Shown here: positions 37,718-51,123 of the stretch, piece by piece | Layout of the letters: every line of letters starts with the position of its first letter | How positions within the stretch are numbered: position 1 is the first letter of the stretch | NCBI GenBank assembly: GCA_030704615.1 | Contig: CM060733.1 | Span: 374,001 to 434,000, forward strand | From: Takakia lepidozioides | Taxonomy: Eukaryota > Streptophyta > Takakiopsida > Takakiales > Takakiaceae | Length of the DNA stretch: 60,000 nucleotides | Direction: 5' to 3' | Program-made: the position numbers and the translations under genes | Notes under the pieces: generated by a model | Databases searched by the model: none | What the model was told of the DNA's origin: nothing | What the model saw: the letters and a program-made list of their open reading frames with translations, nothing else

Positions 37718-40700
37718 TCACCAGTAATCCCCACAAGAACAAAGCCCCTCTTGAAAGTGGTGAAAGCGGTTGGCATCCCGTACAACAACAGCTCGCCCAA
37801 CAATCTTTGAGATGAATTTGGTGGCCGTGTGGCAGTCACCACACATCCGAAGGTTCTTGATGATGCGGATAGGCGTCCCAGAGGGGGTGCTTATCAGCCC
37901 AAAAGCAATGGCCAGCTTCTCACTGTGGTGGCAGAGAGAAAATTCCTTTTGCTGCTCCTCCACATCGTGCAATACAAAACGAGTGTCCGGCATGTACCCG
38001 GTTTTCTCCATCTGCTCAGAGAGTCTCTTCAGCTCAGCATGGATTTCCCCCATTTGTGGATGCAGTTTGTCTTCTGCAACAAAGGTATGCACCCGGTTGT
38101 CCACCTCAATACAGCTGCGCCCTGGCTCCTTTCTGACACCTCTCTCATGCATCATTTTTCTGACCTTTGCTGTGTCAGCCCACCTGCCAGCTGCAGCATA
38201 GATGTTTGATAGGAGCACATAGGTTGCAGCGTGCTGTGGATCCCACTTGAGAATGCATGTCGCTGCACGCTCTGCTTGCTCCACGTCTCCATGAATTCTA
38301 CATGCACTAAGCCAGGCCCCCCACACCGTAGCATCTGGTTGAATTGGCATCTTACTAATGAAGTCCTCTGCCTCATCCAATCGCCCTGCACGGCCAAGAA
38401 GGTCCACCATGCAGCCAAAGTGCTCCAGGGTAGGAGTGAGACCATGGTCTTGACTGATGGAAACAAAGTAGTGAAAGCCTTCATCCACTAGGCCCACATG
38501 GCTACATGCAGACAAAACACATATAAAGGTGACACCATTCGGCTCCAAGTCCTCCAGTCTCATGTGTTCAAATAGTTGCAGGGCCTCCCCACCACACCCA
38601 TGCTGGGCATATCCTGCAATCATCGCATTCCATGAGACCACATCTCGTTCAACCATGTTGTCAAACATTTGGCGTGAATCCTTTATGTCCCCACACTTGG
38701 CATACATGTTCACAAGCGCAGTCTCGAGAATAATATCTGATGCAATTCCAGCTTTCATAATGTCAGCATACACCTCTTTTCCCTTTTCCAGGGCTGCCAG
38801 GCTGGCACAAGCATTGAGCACACAGATGAATGTGACCTTGTCGGGCATCACCCCTTCCCCTCGCATTTCCTCATACATCTCGAAAGCCTCCTTATTGAAA
38901 CCATGCTGAGCATATCCTGCAATCATTGTGTTCCATGAGACCAAATCTCGTTCAGCCATATTGCCAAATACTTGGCACGCATCCTTGAGGCTCCCGCATT
39001 TAGCATACATATTGACTAAGGCATTCTCCAAATTAATATATGACCCAATTCCAGTTTTGATAATGTCAGCATGAACCCTTTTGCCCTTTTCCAGGGCACA
39101 TGCATTGAGAATGCAAATGAAGGTGACCGAATCAGGGGTCACCCCTGCCTGTAGCATTTGCTCATAGATCTCAAAAGCCTCCTTACCAAACCCATGCTGA
39201 GCATATCCTGCAATCATCGCACTCCATGAACCCATACCTTGTACAGTCATATTGTCAAACATTTGACGAGCATCATCGAAGCTCCCGCATTTAGCATACA
39301 TGTTAACAAGGCTGTCATCCACATTAATTCCAGCTTTGACGATGTCAGCATGGATCTCTTTACCCTTTTCCAAGGTTGTCAGGCTGGCACACACATTGAG
39401 GACACAAATGTACGTGACCTTGTTGGGTGTCACTGCTTCCTGTACCATCTGCTCATAGACTTTGAAGGCCTCCCAACCACATCTGTGCTGAGCGTAGCCT
39501 GCAATCATTGCATTCCATGAGACTACATCTCGTTTAGCCATACTGTCAAACACTTGATGTGCATCCTTCATGTTTCCGCATTTGGCATACATGTCAACAA
39601 GTGCAGTCTCCAGAATGATATCCGGTGCAATTCTAGCTTTGATGATATCATCATGGACCCTTCTACCATTTTCCAAGGCTTCCAGCCTGGCACATGCCTT
39701 GAGAAGGCAAATAAATGTGACCTTGTCAGGCGTCACTCCTTCCTGTATCATTTGCTCATAGACCTCGAAAGCCTCCCTACTGTAACCATGCTGAGCATAT
39801 CCTGCTATCATCGCACTCCATGCAACAACATCTCGTTGAGCCATATTGTCGAACACGTTACGAGCATCATTCATGTTCCCACATCTGGCATACATGGCGG
39901 CAAGGGCAGTCTCCAAAATGATATCTGGTGCAATTCCAGCTTTGATGATGTCAACATGGACCTCTTTGCCCTTGTCTAGGGCACCGAGGCTAGCGCATGC
40001 ATTGAGAAGGCAAATGAAGGTGACAACGTTGGGAGACAATCCTTTCCACATCATTTGCTCATAGATCTCAAAAGCCTCCCTTCCACAGCCACACTGAGCA
40101 TATCCTGAAATCATTGTATTCCATGAGACCACATTTTGTTGGGCCATATTGTCGAAGACTTGACGTGCATCCTTAACGCTCCCACATTTGGCATACATTT
40201 GAACAAGGGCAGTATCCAGAATGATATCTGATGCAATTCCAGCTTGGATGATGTCAGCATGAACGCTTTTGCCCTTTTCCAAGGTGGCCAGGGTGGTACA
40301 CGCATTGAGAATGCAAATGAACGTGACCTGGTTGGGTGTCACCCCTTCCCATATCATTTGCTCATAAATTTCGAAAGCCTCTCTACAAGACCCATTCTGA
40401 ACATACCCTGTGATCATTGCATTCCATGAGACCACATTCCGTTGAGCCATATTATTAAATACTTGACGTGCATCTCTCACACTCCCACATTTGGCATACA
40501 TGGCAGCAAGGGCAGTCTCCAGAGTGATATCTGGTGCTATGCCAGCTTTGATGATGTCCGCATGGACCTCTTTGCCCTTCTCCAGGGATCCTAGGCTGGC
40601 GCACGCCTTGACAACACAAATGAACGTGACATTGTTGGGCGTCACCCCTTCCCGCACCATTTGCTGATAGGTCTTGACAGCCTCCCTGCCACACCCATGC

Positions 40701-41077
40701 TTAGCATATCCCGCCATCAGCATAGTCCAAGTAAAAACATCTCGCTCAGGCATTTTGTCAAACACTAGGCATGCATCCACCATGCTCCCACACTTGGCAT
40801 ACATGTTGACAAGAGTGTTGAGTAGAGAGATGTTTGGCTTTAATCCACTTTGGTTAATGTGGGCGTGCACCTGCTTTCCCATAGCAAGATTTTCCAATTT
40901 GATGCACGCCCGCAAGAGATGGACATATGTACTGGAGTCAGCAGAAATCCCTTGCTTGTTCAAAATATGCAATGCCTCTTTCAGTTTTCCTGCTTTAGAT
41001 AGTGTCCTCACATTCCCCAAAGAGCCAGAAGAGTTCTTGTTGAGTCCATGACCAGATTGGGCTGGAGCTTGTATCAT
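37718..41077 (-). CDS. PLS-class PPR protein with E and DYW domains (organelle RNA editing factor)
   Basis: One uninterrupted frame gives 1,119 residues from the first in-frame ATG (41077). The frame stays open to an acceptor-like TTTCAG at 41154, so a spliced upstream exon carrying the organelle targeting signal is possible. The body consists of about eight P-L-S triplets of roughly 100 residues, each with KGKxVHADIIxAG and MYAKCG signatures and strikingly similar to one another. E1/E2 motifs follow (LLGRAGRLDEAEDFI, GRSCIEV), then the DYW domain: [11 protein letters not shown] (His-x-Glu deaminase site, near residue 1051), CGDCH (zinc), DANRFHHF and a C-terminal CSCGDYW. Such proteins bind a specific organellar transcript and deaminate C to U. 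The canonical GDYW end argues against the KP variant linked with U-to-C editing. Two triplets carry short deletions (at CALEKGK and at INVDDSLVNMY) that leave the frame open. Confidence 0.92.
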   Translation of the reverse strand: MIQAPAQSGHGLNKNSSGSLGNVRTLSKAGKLKEALHILNKQGISADSSTYVHLLRACIKLENLAMGKQVHAHINQSGLKPNISLLNTLVNMYAKCGSMVDACLVFDKMPERDVFTWTMLMAGYAKHGCGREAVKTYQQMVREGVTPNNVTFICVVKACASLGSLEKGKEVHADIIKAGIAPDITLETALAAMYAKCGSVRDARQVFNNMAQRNVVSWNAMITGYVQNGSCREAFEIYEQMIWEGVTPNQVTFICILNACTTLATLEKGKSVHADIIQAGIASDIILDTALVQMYAKCGSVKDARQVFDNMAQQNVVSWNTMISGYAQCGCGREAFEIYEQMMWKGLSPNVVTFICLLNACASLGALDKGKEVHVDIIKAGIAPDIILETALAAMYARCGNMNDARNVFDNMAQRDVVAWSAMIAGYAQHGYSREAFEVYEQMIQEGVTPDKVTFICLLKACARLEALENGRRVHDDIIKARIAPDIILETALVDMYAKCGNMKDAHQVFDSMAKRDVVSWNAMIAGYAQHRCGWEAFKVYEQMVQEAVTPNKVTYICVLNVCASLTTLEKGKEIHADIVKAGINVDDSLVNMYAKCGSFDDARQMFDNMTVQGMGSWSAMIAGYAQHGFGKEAFEIYEQMLQAGVTPDSVTFICILNACALEKGKRVHADIIKTGIGSYINLENALVNMYAKCGSLKDACQVFGNMAERDLVSWNTMIAGYAQHGFNKEAFEMYEEMRGEGVMPDKVTFICVLNACASLAALEKGKEVYADIMKAGIASDIILETALVNMYAKCGDIKDSRQMFDNMVERDVVSWNAMIAGYAQHGCGGEALQLFEHMRLEDLEPNGVTFICVLSACSHVGLVDEGFHYFVSISQDHGLTPTLEHFGCMVDLLGRAGRLDEAEDFISKMPIQPDATVWGAWLSACRIHGDVEQAERAATCILKWDPQHAATYVLLSNIYAAAGRWADTAKVRKMMHERGVRKEPGRSCIEVDNRVHTFVAEDKLHPQMGEIHAELKRLSEQMEKTGYMPDTRFVLHDVEEQQKEFSLCHHSEKLAIAFGLISTPSGTPIRIIKNLRMCGDCHTATKFISKIVGRAVVVRDANRFHHFQEGLCSCGDYW

Positions 41078-41154
41078 TGCAGCTAGGTCTGCTTTCACCC
41101 AAGAGGGGTTCAACCGACTCTCAATCCAGAGCACCTCGATTGTGCACTTATCTC

Positions 41155-44100
41155 TGAAATAAGGTAATCTTGGACTTTTCTGTGAAAACCACTTGTGGGC
41201 AGCTGAGCAGCAATAGCTCCAACCACAGCCTTGCTTAAGCCCAGGTTACTGAAAGGAAGTTTCTAAGAGTCTTGTTAGGCTGCGATTCACAAAGCATCCG
41301 TTGCTTATCCAAACTAGCATGCAGCTAGATTTTTTCGTTTATTTAGAAATATCAAGTCACCCCTTGAAGTTTTCATGGCAGACTACCTGTGAACAGCACC
41401 AACTGTAGGCCTTTTTGTGAACTTTGACCCAAGATTCATCTATCTACATGAAATGCTACAATTTTCAAGCTTTGAACAGGCATAGAAAATTGCCCAGCAA
41501 CCCCATTCCAGAATAATTCATTCCTTAACACCAACAGCAGAAAAAAACAGCCTACCAGATTCGCCCCTCGGCTCCGTGGTCGATCATAAGCTGCAGGACT
41601 CACCACAGATGACATCTCTACGAAGCTCTGTGTGCCTGTCTGGTAGAGCGGTGAATGAGTTTCCATATCCTCTCTCCTTCACCTGCAACTCAGATTTTAG
41701 CCACTAACACCACAGCAACGCAGCATGCCCTCTTTCATCCTGCTTGAAACTAAACCGTAACCCCAAACGTAACCGCACACAACTAGTACTCGGGGCCCGA
41801 AACCCCTTCGCTCCATCGCTCCCATTACAACCAAATTTGGATTTTGCGAGGAGAGAGAAGACAGAGGGGCGGCCGCTCTGCGTACATTCAATTTGTATTT
41901 GTCAACTACTATATTGTATTACCTTCACGAAGGTAATATCTGAGGACCATAAAATCAGACTTCTCCAAACCTTCCACCATGGCAATTTCGAACTTGTAAA
42001 TCATCTGAAGAGCCTGTCTAGTTGCAGATCATCGTCCTGGGGACACAGCAGAAACTGAGGGTCTTATTAGTAAACACCATCTTGTTCGTAGTTGTTGGAA
42101 CTGATTCATCTGCTGGAACTAAGTGTTGTCTAGGGAGTGACTGGGCGACCATTCCCAAGGGATTCAGTTCAAAGGGTGACAATTGGTGAGAGAGAGAGAT
42201 ACAATAGCAGAGGGAGAATTTGGCCAAGAAGTCCATCTGTGTGATGCCTCCAGCATGCACTCATGCAGCAAGAAGATCGAGCTTTTCTTCAGGGTTTCAG
42301 GTGTGGAACCTTGGCTTGCTTTTGCAACTTGCAGCTAGAGACCCTTCCATGGACTTTAAACTGTGCTTTTGGAGCCAACTTGAATCAACCCAGGGCGCAT
42401 ATCATGGAGATTTCAGGAAAGACAATTGGAGAAGTTGGTTTTTGCATTTCTCCCTTAGTGCATGAAAGATATTCCCAATGACGGCTTCAAAGGAATCACC
42501 ACCAACACCATTGACAGTCCACCCATCTCACCAGGCATCAGTTTGCAGGCAAAAGGTATCTGCCCCAGGTGCTTTGCCACTTACTGCAAAAGCTGTCTCA
42601 ACATCAGTTGCCACTGTCTGCCTGTTTCAGCAGACTGCAGCTGGAGGGTCCAAGTAAGCCTTTCTTTCTGGCTAGAGCATCTTTAATATGATCTGAAGCT
42701 ATAAAAGTAGCCAAAGGGACCAAAGCATACACTTTGACAAGATTGAGATGAGGGATTCCGTGTCTCATCTCTCATGTATCCTATCAACCGTAGCCTCCCT
42801 CATCCATGTACAAGAGCCTGCTAGCAATGGGGATGGCATGGGCGTAGGAACCTGCATTCAACCATCAGTGCATGTGTGAGGTTTTGACACTCTTCAGAAT
42901 CTATGAATGTTAATTCACTGTCAGAATATGTTGTGAGCTTGAAGATTCTGAGGAATTAGGAACCAGGGAGAACACGGTACTGCAGCAGCCTGTTTCAAGA
43001 ATTTGCCATAACACATGCCATAGCATTTAGAGCCATTCAACCAGTAGAATTTAACCTTTGCTGTTCAAGGGGTCCCAGTCTGGGAATGTGAAAGCTCTCA
43101 TGGACAGAGAAATGTGAGCTTCAGTCTATCTGCCACAAAGTATTTTTGAAGACATTGAACTCTACAACTACAATCGTATAATATATTCGGCTTTATATCA
43201 ACAGGAGGTACACTCACCCTGAGGCAAGCATCTCACATAAGGACAACAAAACAAATGTCAGTGTTAAGGTTGATTCATAAGATCTGAAACCAGTGTCCTT
43301 CGACGTCAACAATGTCATGAAAACACTCTGGGTAAAACAGGTGCAACTACCTCAGAAGACAACTGCCACAGGACCTTTGCTGTAAAATCTTCTGTGGCCC
43401 AGGTTAATAAAGGTTAGTCATTCAGCCGAAACTATGGCTCAACAGGCTACAGGAATGACAATTGTCTCACTTAATAATGAATTGAGTTCAGGGATTGATA
43501 CAACAATACGAGTGATGTTGTGTAGTATTTATCTTTTGAGGGGCTCAGGAGATCCAACATACCATACAAAAGAATGCAGAGGACTGATGACAGCCGCATC
43601 AGTGCTGCCGCCAATGCTTCTCTAATCCTAATCCACGTCGCCATTTCCTTTCTGCTTTGCAAGTACCTCATTAGAGGTGGTCTCAATGTACAAAAAAATG
43701 GGATAAAACTTGTGACCACCCATGACGAGTACTGTGCTGTTTCTTACCAAAAGCCGATTGTTGACAGGCTTTGCAAAGCTGTCTCCATTCTCAACTTTCC
43801 TCTTCTCCAAAGCTACACACAAAAGGAACAGGAGAGCCGTTGTACTCTACCTGCAGTGGCTCCCGTGTGGACCTGCAGGTCACAGATGTAGGTGTCAGTA
43901 CCGCTTTGTCCCCTAGGCTCGCTTGCTGGGAGCTGCAAAGGCAGGGACAAGGTGACAAACCAAGACATACTAGTGAAGAGAGTTGCTACATCTTTGGATG
44001 CCTCTCACTAGATATGCAAGTAGCACTTTACTCTGGTTAACACTCAGGCGCAATTTGGTTGAGGTCTTTGTTAGGAGGGGAAGGGTGGATTGCACTGAAC

Positions 44101-44379
44101 TGTCAATAGACTCGGGTGGAGTTGACTGTGCCTGAGAATCCACCATAGAAGATCCAGAAGAGTTTGAAGGTCACCAGCTGTCAGTTAAAAGATTTGGGGC
44201 TCTAGCAAAACCCAGGGTTGCCTAACCAGAAAATGAACTACCTGACAAAGCTGTCTCCATTGTGAGTAGACTCTCCACAGCAGATAATGTTTTCCTCTAA
44301 CAACACTTCTTGCCCCTTTACGAACATTGAAGCTTCAGGGTTACAGAAAAGATAAACACCTGTCATTAACCTAACCATA
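41155..44379. other. Intergenic between the PPR and ARF-GEF genes; no gene recognised
   Basis: About 3.2 kb without a convincing exon on either strand. It holds the upstream region of the PPR gene and the 3' flank of the ARF-GEF gene. Short frames near 43470-43900 show no motif. Confidence 0.5.
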
Positions 44380-47300
44380 TCATTGCTTTTCTTCTTCTTG
44401 AATTTTCTCTGTCACTGTATCGGTAGAGCTCAGGCTCGCTTCATTCCCAGGTCCCTTGAAATGGCTGCCAGTCTCCCCATCAACCCCAACATCCATAAGG
44501 GGGGTTGAGGTGCTATCAACCGCAGTGGTTGCCTCCTCTGCATCGCCTTGTTTCTCTGTTTCTGGGTCAGCAAAAAGGTCAGACTCCAGGGAGGGCGAGA
44601 TGCCATGCACATGTTGCCATGTCAGCTCCCACAGGCTGTCACCAGCTGGAGTGCTCGCTCGAACAAGGATCTTGCGTGCATGCATAACCTGTAGCATGTT
44701 CCTTAGTAGTTCTGGAATGAGCTCCTGAAGTTTGTCACTGCCCTTGCCCCGAAGCCGTGCCTTCATGTACATATCCATACGGCTCAGTACCTGGAGCCAC
44801 AGTGTGCGGAACGTGGATAGCTGCACGAGTTGGCCAAGGAACTGAAGATAAAACTTGGATAAGAACTTCATTGCATGGTGGAGCGTGCCTTCCATGCCAC
44901 GGTACTCCTTAGGTGGGTGCCGCAGTGCAATGTCCAGCAGCTCATCCAACAGATTTATCACCACCTGATGCACCATATCATACAAAGCATCAAGGATCCG
45001 TGCAGCATGAAGGGACTATTGTAACCCGGTTTACCCCTGGGAACCTATTTACACACTCCCTCTCCCTGTCCAGTGGACCCTCCATTTTACAATCGAAGTT
45101 CTATCACAATGTTCAACTGGATAATTTGGATTAGCAAACAACCAACAAAGAGACAAACTCAGAGGATGCAAAGAAAAATAAACCTGTTCAAATGCCTGTG
45201 TCCACATGGTAGGGGCAAGAGGGATGCCATCGGCAGCAGCAAGACAGCGCTGTAGACACAATATGGAGTAGTTTCTCACTTCCTCCCTTTGCTCCAAGCA
45301 CACACGCCTCAACCCCTGTGCAAGCCGGAGCCACATCTCGGCCAACTCTTGAGGATAGCGAGGACTACCTTCCAAACTTTCACCCCCTGAGGGTTCTGGC
45401 CCATCGGCTGCTGCCTTTGACCACCGGGTAAGACAGCCCACAGAGTCAGCAAGCAGATCTAAGGCGCGGATTGAGCGATCTACTCCCCCTACTCGCGCTT
45501 CCGCAAATGCGCGTGCTGCATCCAAACAAAGCACATAATTGGCAGGAGTCAAATGAGCCCCATCTGACATGATGAACACAAGCGCTTCAAACCCAGGTTC
45601 TGAAGCCTCAGGGTGTCGTGCTGTGATTGACAAGAGAGACGACACTGTTCGCCAACCCATAGGTGACTTGATGTGACTGGCATTTGCCCTCACAAGAATC
45701 ATAACTTCTTGAGTAATTTTCTCACAAAACGCATCAGCCACCCGTGCATCAAGCTTCAAAATGAGCTGCAACGATCTAAGGAGCTCTTCCGCCAGATTTT
45801 CCTTGTAAGGAAGCAGTCGTTGGCATATTCTAAGTAACCCAAACACTGCTTTCTCAACCAAGAGGCCTGGTACCACTGTGGTCTGTACAATTCCTGCCAT
45901 GTGCTCATAAACCCCTTGCCACAGCAGCATAATGCGATCACGATTGTTGAGGGTGATTGCTATCAACAACTCCAAGCAGAAGACTGCAGTATCTTCATCC
46001 TCCGGTGAGCCCCCACTTTTCTGAGGCCTGCCAGCTGCCCATATGAGCGCCCGTGCCAGCTGCAGCAACGAGTCCGCTTGCAAGAACTTACTGTCAGTAA
46101 AAATTTGGTCAATATGGCATGCTTCAATGGTGCGCAATGTCCGCTGGTGAGCTGCAAGTTGTTGTTCTGTGGGGGCTGATCGTGGCTCGTCACTTTCCAG
46201 TGATAGGAGCTGGCTGAACCGGGACATCAAACCCGAGGACCGTCGGCGGGTGCCTATTGCGGGCACTGGAGCCATTGAGATAGAGCCCCCAACAATTTTC
46301 CCTTGCGTTGAGTCACCTGCAAGAGTAACTTTCTCTTTGTGACACCAGTTCATCTAGCTTAGGTCTCCACTCTCAGCACAGACGCGCACTTTCAATGAAA
46401 ACTAGCAGTTATTCTTCCCTGCATATAACCCCAAGAAGATCGGTGAACTGCATCTCTTCCGATAAAGTTGCTATCTTTGAAGAGACACGCTATCTTAAGA
46501 GTTATCTATCACCATCATCAAATCCACACCCAAAGTGTTCCAACTGCCAAAAGTGGCGAGTTCACAAAGGCTCTATTTCAACATTAAAGCGCTGAAGGCA
46601 ACGTCACTGGCCCCAGCCACCACATGCAGGGAGGTAATCTACAACCCCAGCACAACAATTGGCTACGTCTCTACAAGATCACATGACTGCTATTAGATTC
46701 AACTTCCACAGGTGGAAAATGCTTACCTGTCCCATCAGTGTCATCCGTTGTGTCACTCGCCACACGGGGAGGCAAAAGACCCAACTTGTGTAGACGCAAA
46801 ATGCAATCTAGGATGTTGCGCCACCCGGTACGGATGAAGTCCCCAAACTTATTTGCAATGGTGAACACTGTAACAGCTGCCATGCGTGCCTTGGTATCAT
46901 CACCAAATGCAGCCACTGGTTCCTCGGCAGATGCTGTTGGGTTAAGCAGCGTGGTGAACTTGCAGAGAGAGACCACCAGGTCATCTAACACATCCTCTAA
47001 TCGATGGCTGGCAGAGATTTTCGCGACTGCTAGGAAGCCATCGACACACGCACGCAGGACCTAGTGACAGAGAAGCAAATTGACAGTCCTCAGTCATGTT
47101 AGATACTTCAATTCTACAAGACTTCTCTACCAGGTTGTTGGAGCTCTGCCAACATCGAGGACTGTGTCAGTAGCTGTGCAATCAAATTCCTGTTCAAATT
47201 GAAAAATTCTCATGTTGCAGGTCACGGGTACATACTGCAAGGTCTTCCTGTGGCTAAAACAACAACTGATGCAATAAAAACACTGAAATGATTCTAGTAA

Positions 47301-50300
47301 ATATATTGAATTGTTCAGAATACTGACCTCTTCATCTTCTGCATGGTCAAAGACCACCGAGATCGCAGCTATAGCAGGACCTGAGATGATGGCAAACATG
47401 TCATGATCCAGCAGAGGTCGCGAATCACATGTGATATAGGTTGTGGTGGAACGAGACCGACGCATAAGGTCAACCCACCGACTATAGGTCATCTCTGCAA
47501 TGCCTGCCCCATTGTCATACGATATCCGGATTTCATTCCGCAAGATTGATTGGTAAAGTTCAGCCAGCATGTCACGAGGCAGATCCTGGCCGTCATTAAT
47601 CTTACGCAAATTCTTGATAAAATCTTCCTCTGTCATTTTACTTCGCACCTGTACACCATAATTTTGATGAGTTCAACATGGACAAAGTTAAGTCTGCCTC
47701 AGTGAGTACTCCAAAATCTCCTATGTTCCAACTTAGCGATCATGCACATGGATCTTGACATGCATAAGTCTCCTCATGGATAATGAAGACCATAAAACTT
47801 ACAATGACTTCAGCAGAGATAAACAGAGAATACCTGTACAACAGCCTCAACATGGCATATGGGCTACAATGCGGTAAGAACTTCCTCCAAGACTCTTGTC
47901 AGCAGGTTTCGACATCCACTGGTGAAGGAAGTTAGTACAGTGGCAGGATGCACGGTTAACAACGGTGGTATTGAATTGAGCATGGATGAACAAACCTGCA
48001 CGCTATGTAGATCAGTGTTGAGCATAATGACTGAATAGGACAGAACAAAGGCCACATCCTTATTGGCCAAAATTTGAGGAGACTGTTCGTAGTATCTCTC
48101 TGCAAAAGCCTCCAAAACTCGGTGAATCTTCTGAGCCTCCCCTGGCAACCGAAAACTCTCAAGAAACACGCGCAGTGCAGCATCCAGACTCATGTCACTG
48201 AAGTCAAACGTTTGTGCAAATTCTTCCAGCACCTTGAGACAAAACTCGTCGGGGTCCCCTAAAAAGTCTCCCAATAAATTCTTATCAAGGCCCGTTGTGT
48301 ACCTGAATGGAGAAATTCAACATTGTCAGACCATCTTAGCTATATGTGAACCATTGGTAGGACTTGTCCAATTTGAGATATCCACTGAATTCAGCCATTC
48401 CTTCAAATATGAGGAGGTTCAAAATGACACAATAAACTATCTTAAACTATCTTAAACTATCTTGCGAAAAGAAGAAATCTGTTCCTATATATAGATTTAA
48501 GGCACCTTTGAGCTTCAAGTTTACACACCTGAAGAAGCAAGCCACGCTTTGATGTTCAAGCTTTTCAGGTAGTAAGCGGATGCCCTGAAGGAACTCAAGC
48601 CCCTTTTTAGGGTCTCGGTTGAAGTGGTCTGCCCCAATCATCAAGCGACGCTTGATATACTTCTGATGCTGCACAAATTCAACCCAGTGTGTCGGGTCTT
48701 GATAGTCCTCACATGTCAACGTCCAGAATGGAACATATTCTTGATTGTCTGCTACAATGGGGCCTCCCAGCGAACTGGACGGCAGTGTAAGGGCTGCTGA
48801 ATCAACCCTGTTCGCCATACTGTGGATGACTGCAAGAAGTCCCTCTAGAGCTAAAACATGCATAGCCGATAATGGGCAATTAACGGGGAATGCGCTCTTG
48901 GATAGCAAGTTCCCCAAGTCTTCGAAAGTGTTACTCAATGTGATGGCGCAGTCAAAATTTGCATACATTTCAGGCATGAAAGTGGACTGGCGGCAAAAAT
49001 CAACAAGTGCCTCCATGGCCACTTCCTGCTGCTGGTATGAGGCACCAAACTTGCCCTGTGCAAGCCTGATCACAACAAAGGAGAAAAAGGCCTCCAACTG
49101 TAGCTTCAATGAGCTGCGCAGATGATGGTAGAGATTCAATACTATGCCACAAACCATAGAGAGAACTAAGGGGTTGTGTGAGAGCCCCATCTGCATCAAA
49201 TTGCGGAAAAGTTCATCTTGGACAAGAGCTAGTAGCTTCGGATGGCGCCCGAATGATTGGCCTCCAAGTTCAATTGAAGAATTGATAAGCCCTAAGGCAA
49301 AGAGTGGCACATCCTCATCGCTTGCTAATAGGCTATGGCCAGGGCCCATAGGGTCAACCACATTGAAAAGGGAACATAAGAAGTGAAAAATCTCCACAAT
49401 GCACGGCATGCCATATGGCTCAAATGTGAGAGGTTTCTCAGAGGGAGTCTCCCTACCATCAGCCTTCCCCTCCTCTTCCTTTCCTGAACGTGAGTCTCTT
49501 GTAAGTGGCCGCGGTGGTTTCTTGGGTGCTAGTCCATCTTCAGGTATCAACCTAGAGGTTTGCATCTCTGTCTCACTCGTTTTCCCATTCCCTCCAGCTC
49601 CTAACAAGTCCACATTGCCATTGCTGACATAGCTGCCATCAGCAGGCACATCATCAGCCAGTTGCCCGGGCGATTCCACAGAAGACTTTACCTGTAAAAC
49701 AGTTGATGAACCCATGACCCATTTAGCAACAAAATCTGTCACTTGATAATGCACAATTTCAAGCATACTATATAACCTTTGAGAAAAACCTTGAAGAGGC
49801 ACAGGTTGACTTGACTGCTCAATGGGGAAGATCATTCACCAAGGGGGCAAGGGCGGGGCAAGAGAGAGAGAGAAAGATCCGTACATAAGTGGTGCCATTA
49901 TTGGATGCAGTCTCAAGGCTGCTGCTGGGCAAAGCAGGGAGAGGGGTGGTTGGCTCAAGAGAGGAGAGCCGAGAGAAGATGGTGCGGACAAGCTCATGCA
50001 TTGTGTGGCGTGCTGTGCGCTGCAAGAGCTCGCCCTTGCTGCCTGCCTGATGGACTACCCGAAAACACGTATTGACCACATTGCATACGTCGCGATTGCT
50101 TAAAACTGCGCCTGCCCCACTCTTCATGCATGCAAGCAGCACCTGCACTCACAAGAACTCAATTTCAAAGATTGAGCAAAAAGGTTGGGCGATTGCTTAT
50201 CAACTTTTGAAGGACTGAAAGACCACATGGACAGATGGACAGCCTGTATACAATTTTTCTTCGCCTTGGTAAGGTAAACATACTGCAGTACTTCAAACTT

Positions 50301-51123
50301 GGCTTCATGGTCATATAGCAGTCAATACCTTCCGATCAATCCACATAATAGCTTATAATACTAGAATTTAAGCTGGAAGCTTATGTCCATTTCAGAGCTG
50401 ACCTTGCTCACCTAATCACTCTCGTTAGGACCACTAATATCCAGTCACGCTCATCACTACATCCTATCACATAGTGTGGATTGATAAGGAGGACCATACA
50501 GTAAGATCCTTCAAGAGATTTGTTCCGTTTCTGATCATTGCAAACAATGGGGGTTTTCTTCGTATCAATTCTCACAGTGTGTTCGTCCACATAGTTCTGC
50601 AAATATGTCCCTACGTGCTGAAATGAGAACCAACCTGCAAAATCTTCATAAGCACCACCTCCTCGGATGCCGGATCCGTGACCTCAAACCGACAACTGGT
50701 CACGGCGTCGACAATTGCGTGCATAGCATCATCCACATTGGCTGTTTTCACATCAAAAACCTCCAAGGTCAAAATCTTATAGACAGCTGACAGCGCCACG
50801 CCCGTGATCTGCGCGCCTGTCTCATCAGATCGAATTACCTCAAGAAACGGGGAGAGATACAGAGAAGGATTGATGCTTTGCCAGGGCTGCTGCCAACTAA
50901 ATACCCGACGGCGCAGGCCCTTCAGAGATCGAATGAGAGGATGCTCCAACTGATCATCACTTGCCATGTAGCGGCCGGCCCAGCGCGCATTACGGCGCAT
51001 GACTGCTAGAACTGAGCTCACCTCCGCGTTCACCATACACGCCAATGCACCCCCGCTCCTCCTCGCCTTGCCCCCCCCAGGTGCATCCATGCTGGCGCTA
51101 GGGTTCGGGGTGGCTCGACCCAT
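44380..51123 (-). CDS. GNOM: GNOM-class ARF guanine-nucleotide exchange factor (GBF family)
   Basis: Eight exons fit by GT-AG sites, phase and homology: 51123-50635, 50142-49885, 49691-48529, 48302-47996, 47648-47328, 47060-46727, 46316-45184 and 44964-44380, about 1,529 residues (Arabidopsis GNOM is about 1,450). The protein loads GTP on ARF GTPases at Golgi or endosomal membranes and, in GNOM, supports polar recycling of PIN auxin carriers. The N-terminal DCB region starts MGR and contains ALACMVNAEVSSVLAVMRRN. The HUS region has NHWV/HWVEFVQHQKYIKRRLM-type sequence. The Sec7 domain (about residues 560-750) holds the glutamic finger Glu692 in FRLPGEAQKI and MLNTD. HDS regions follow, with RSSGLMSRFSQLLSL and PTEQQLAAHQRTL. 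Start choice: ATG 51123 matches the MGR start of the family. No break is seen; only the middle linker (exon 3 start) and the tail differ in length. Confidence 0.95.

Noticed and set aside
37770-40429. Plus-strand open frames opposite the PPR gene
   Set aside because: They mirror the repeat structure of the minus-strand PPR gene and encode no known domain.
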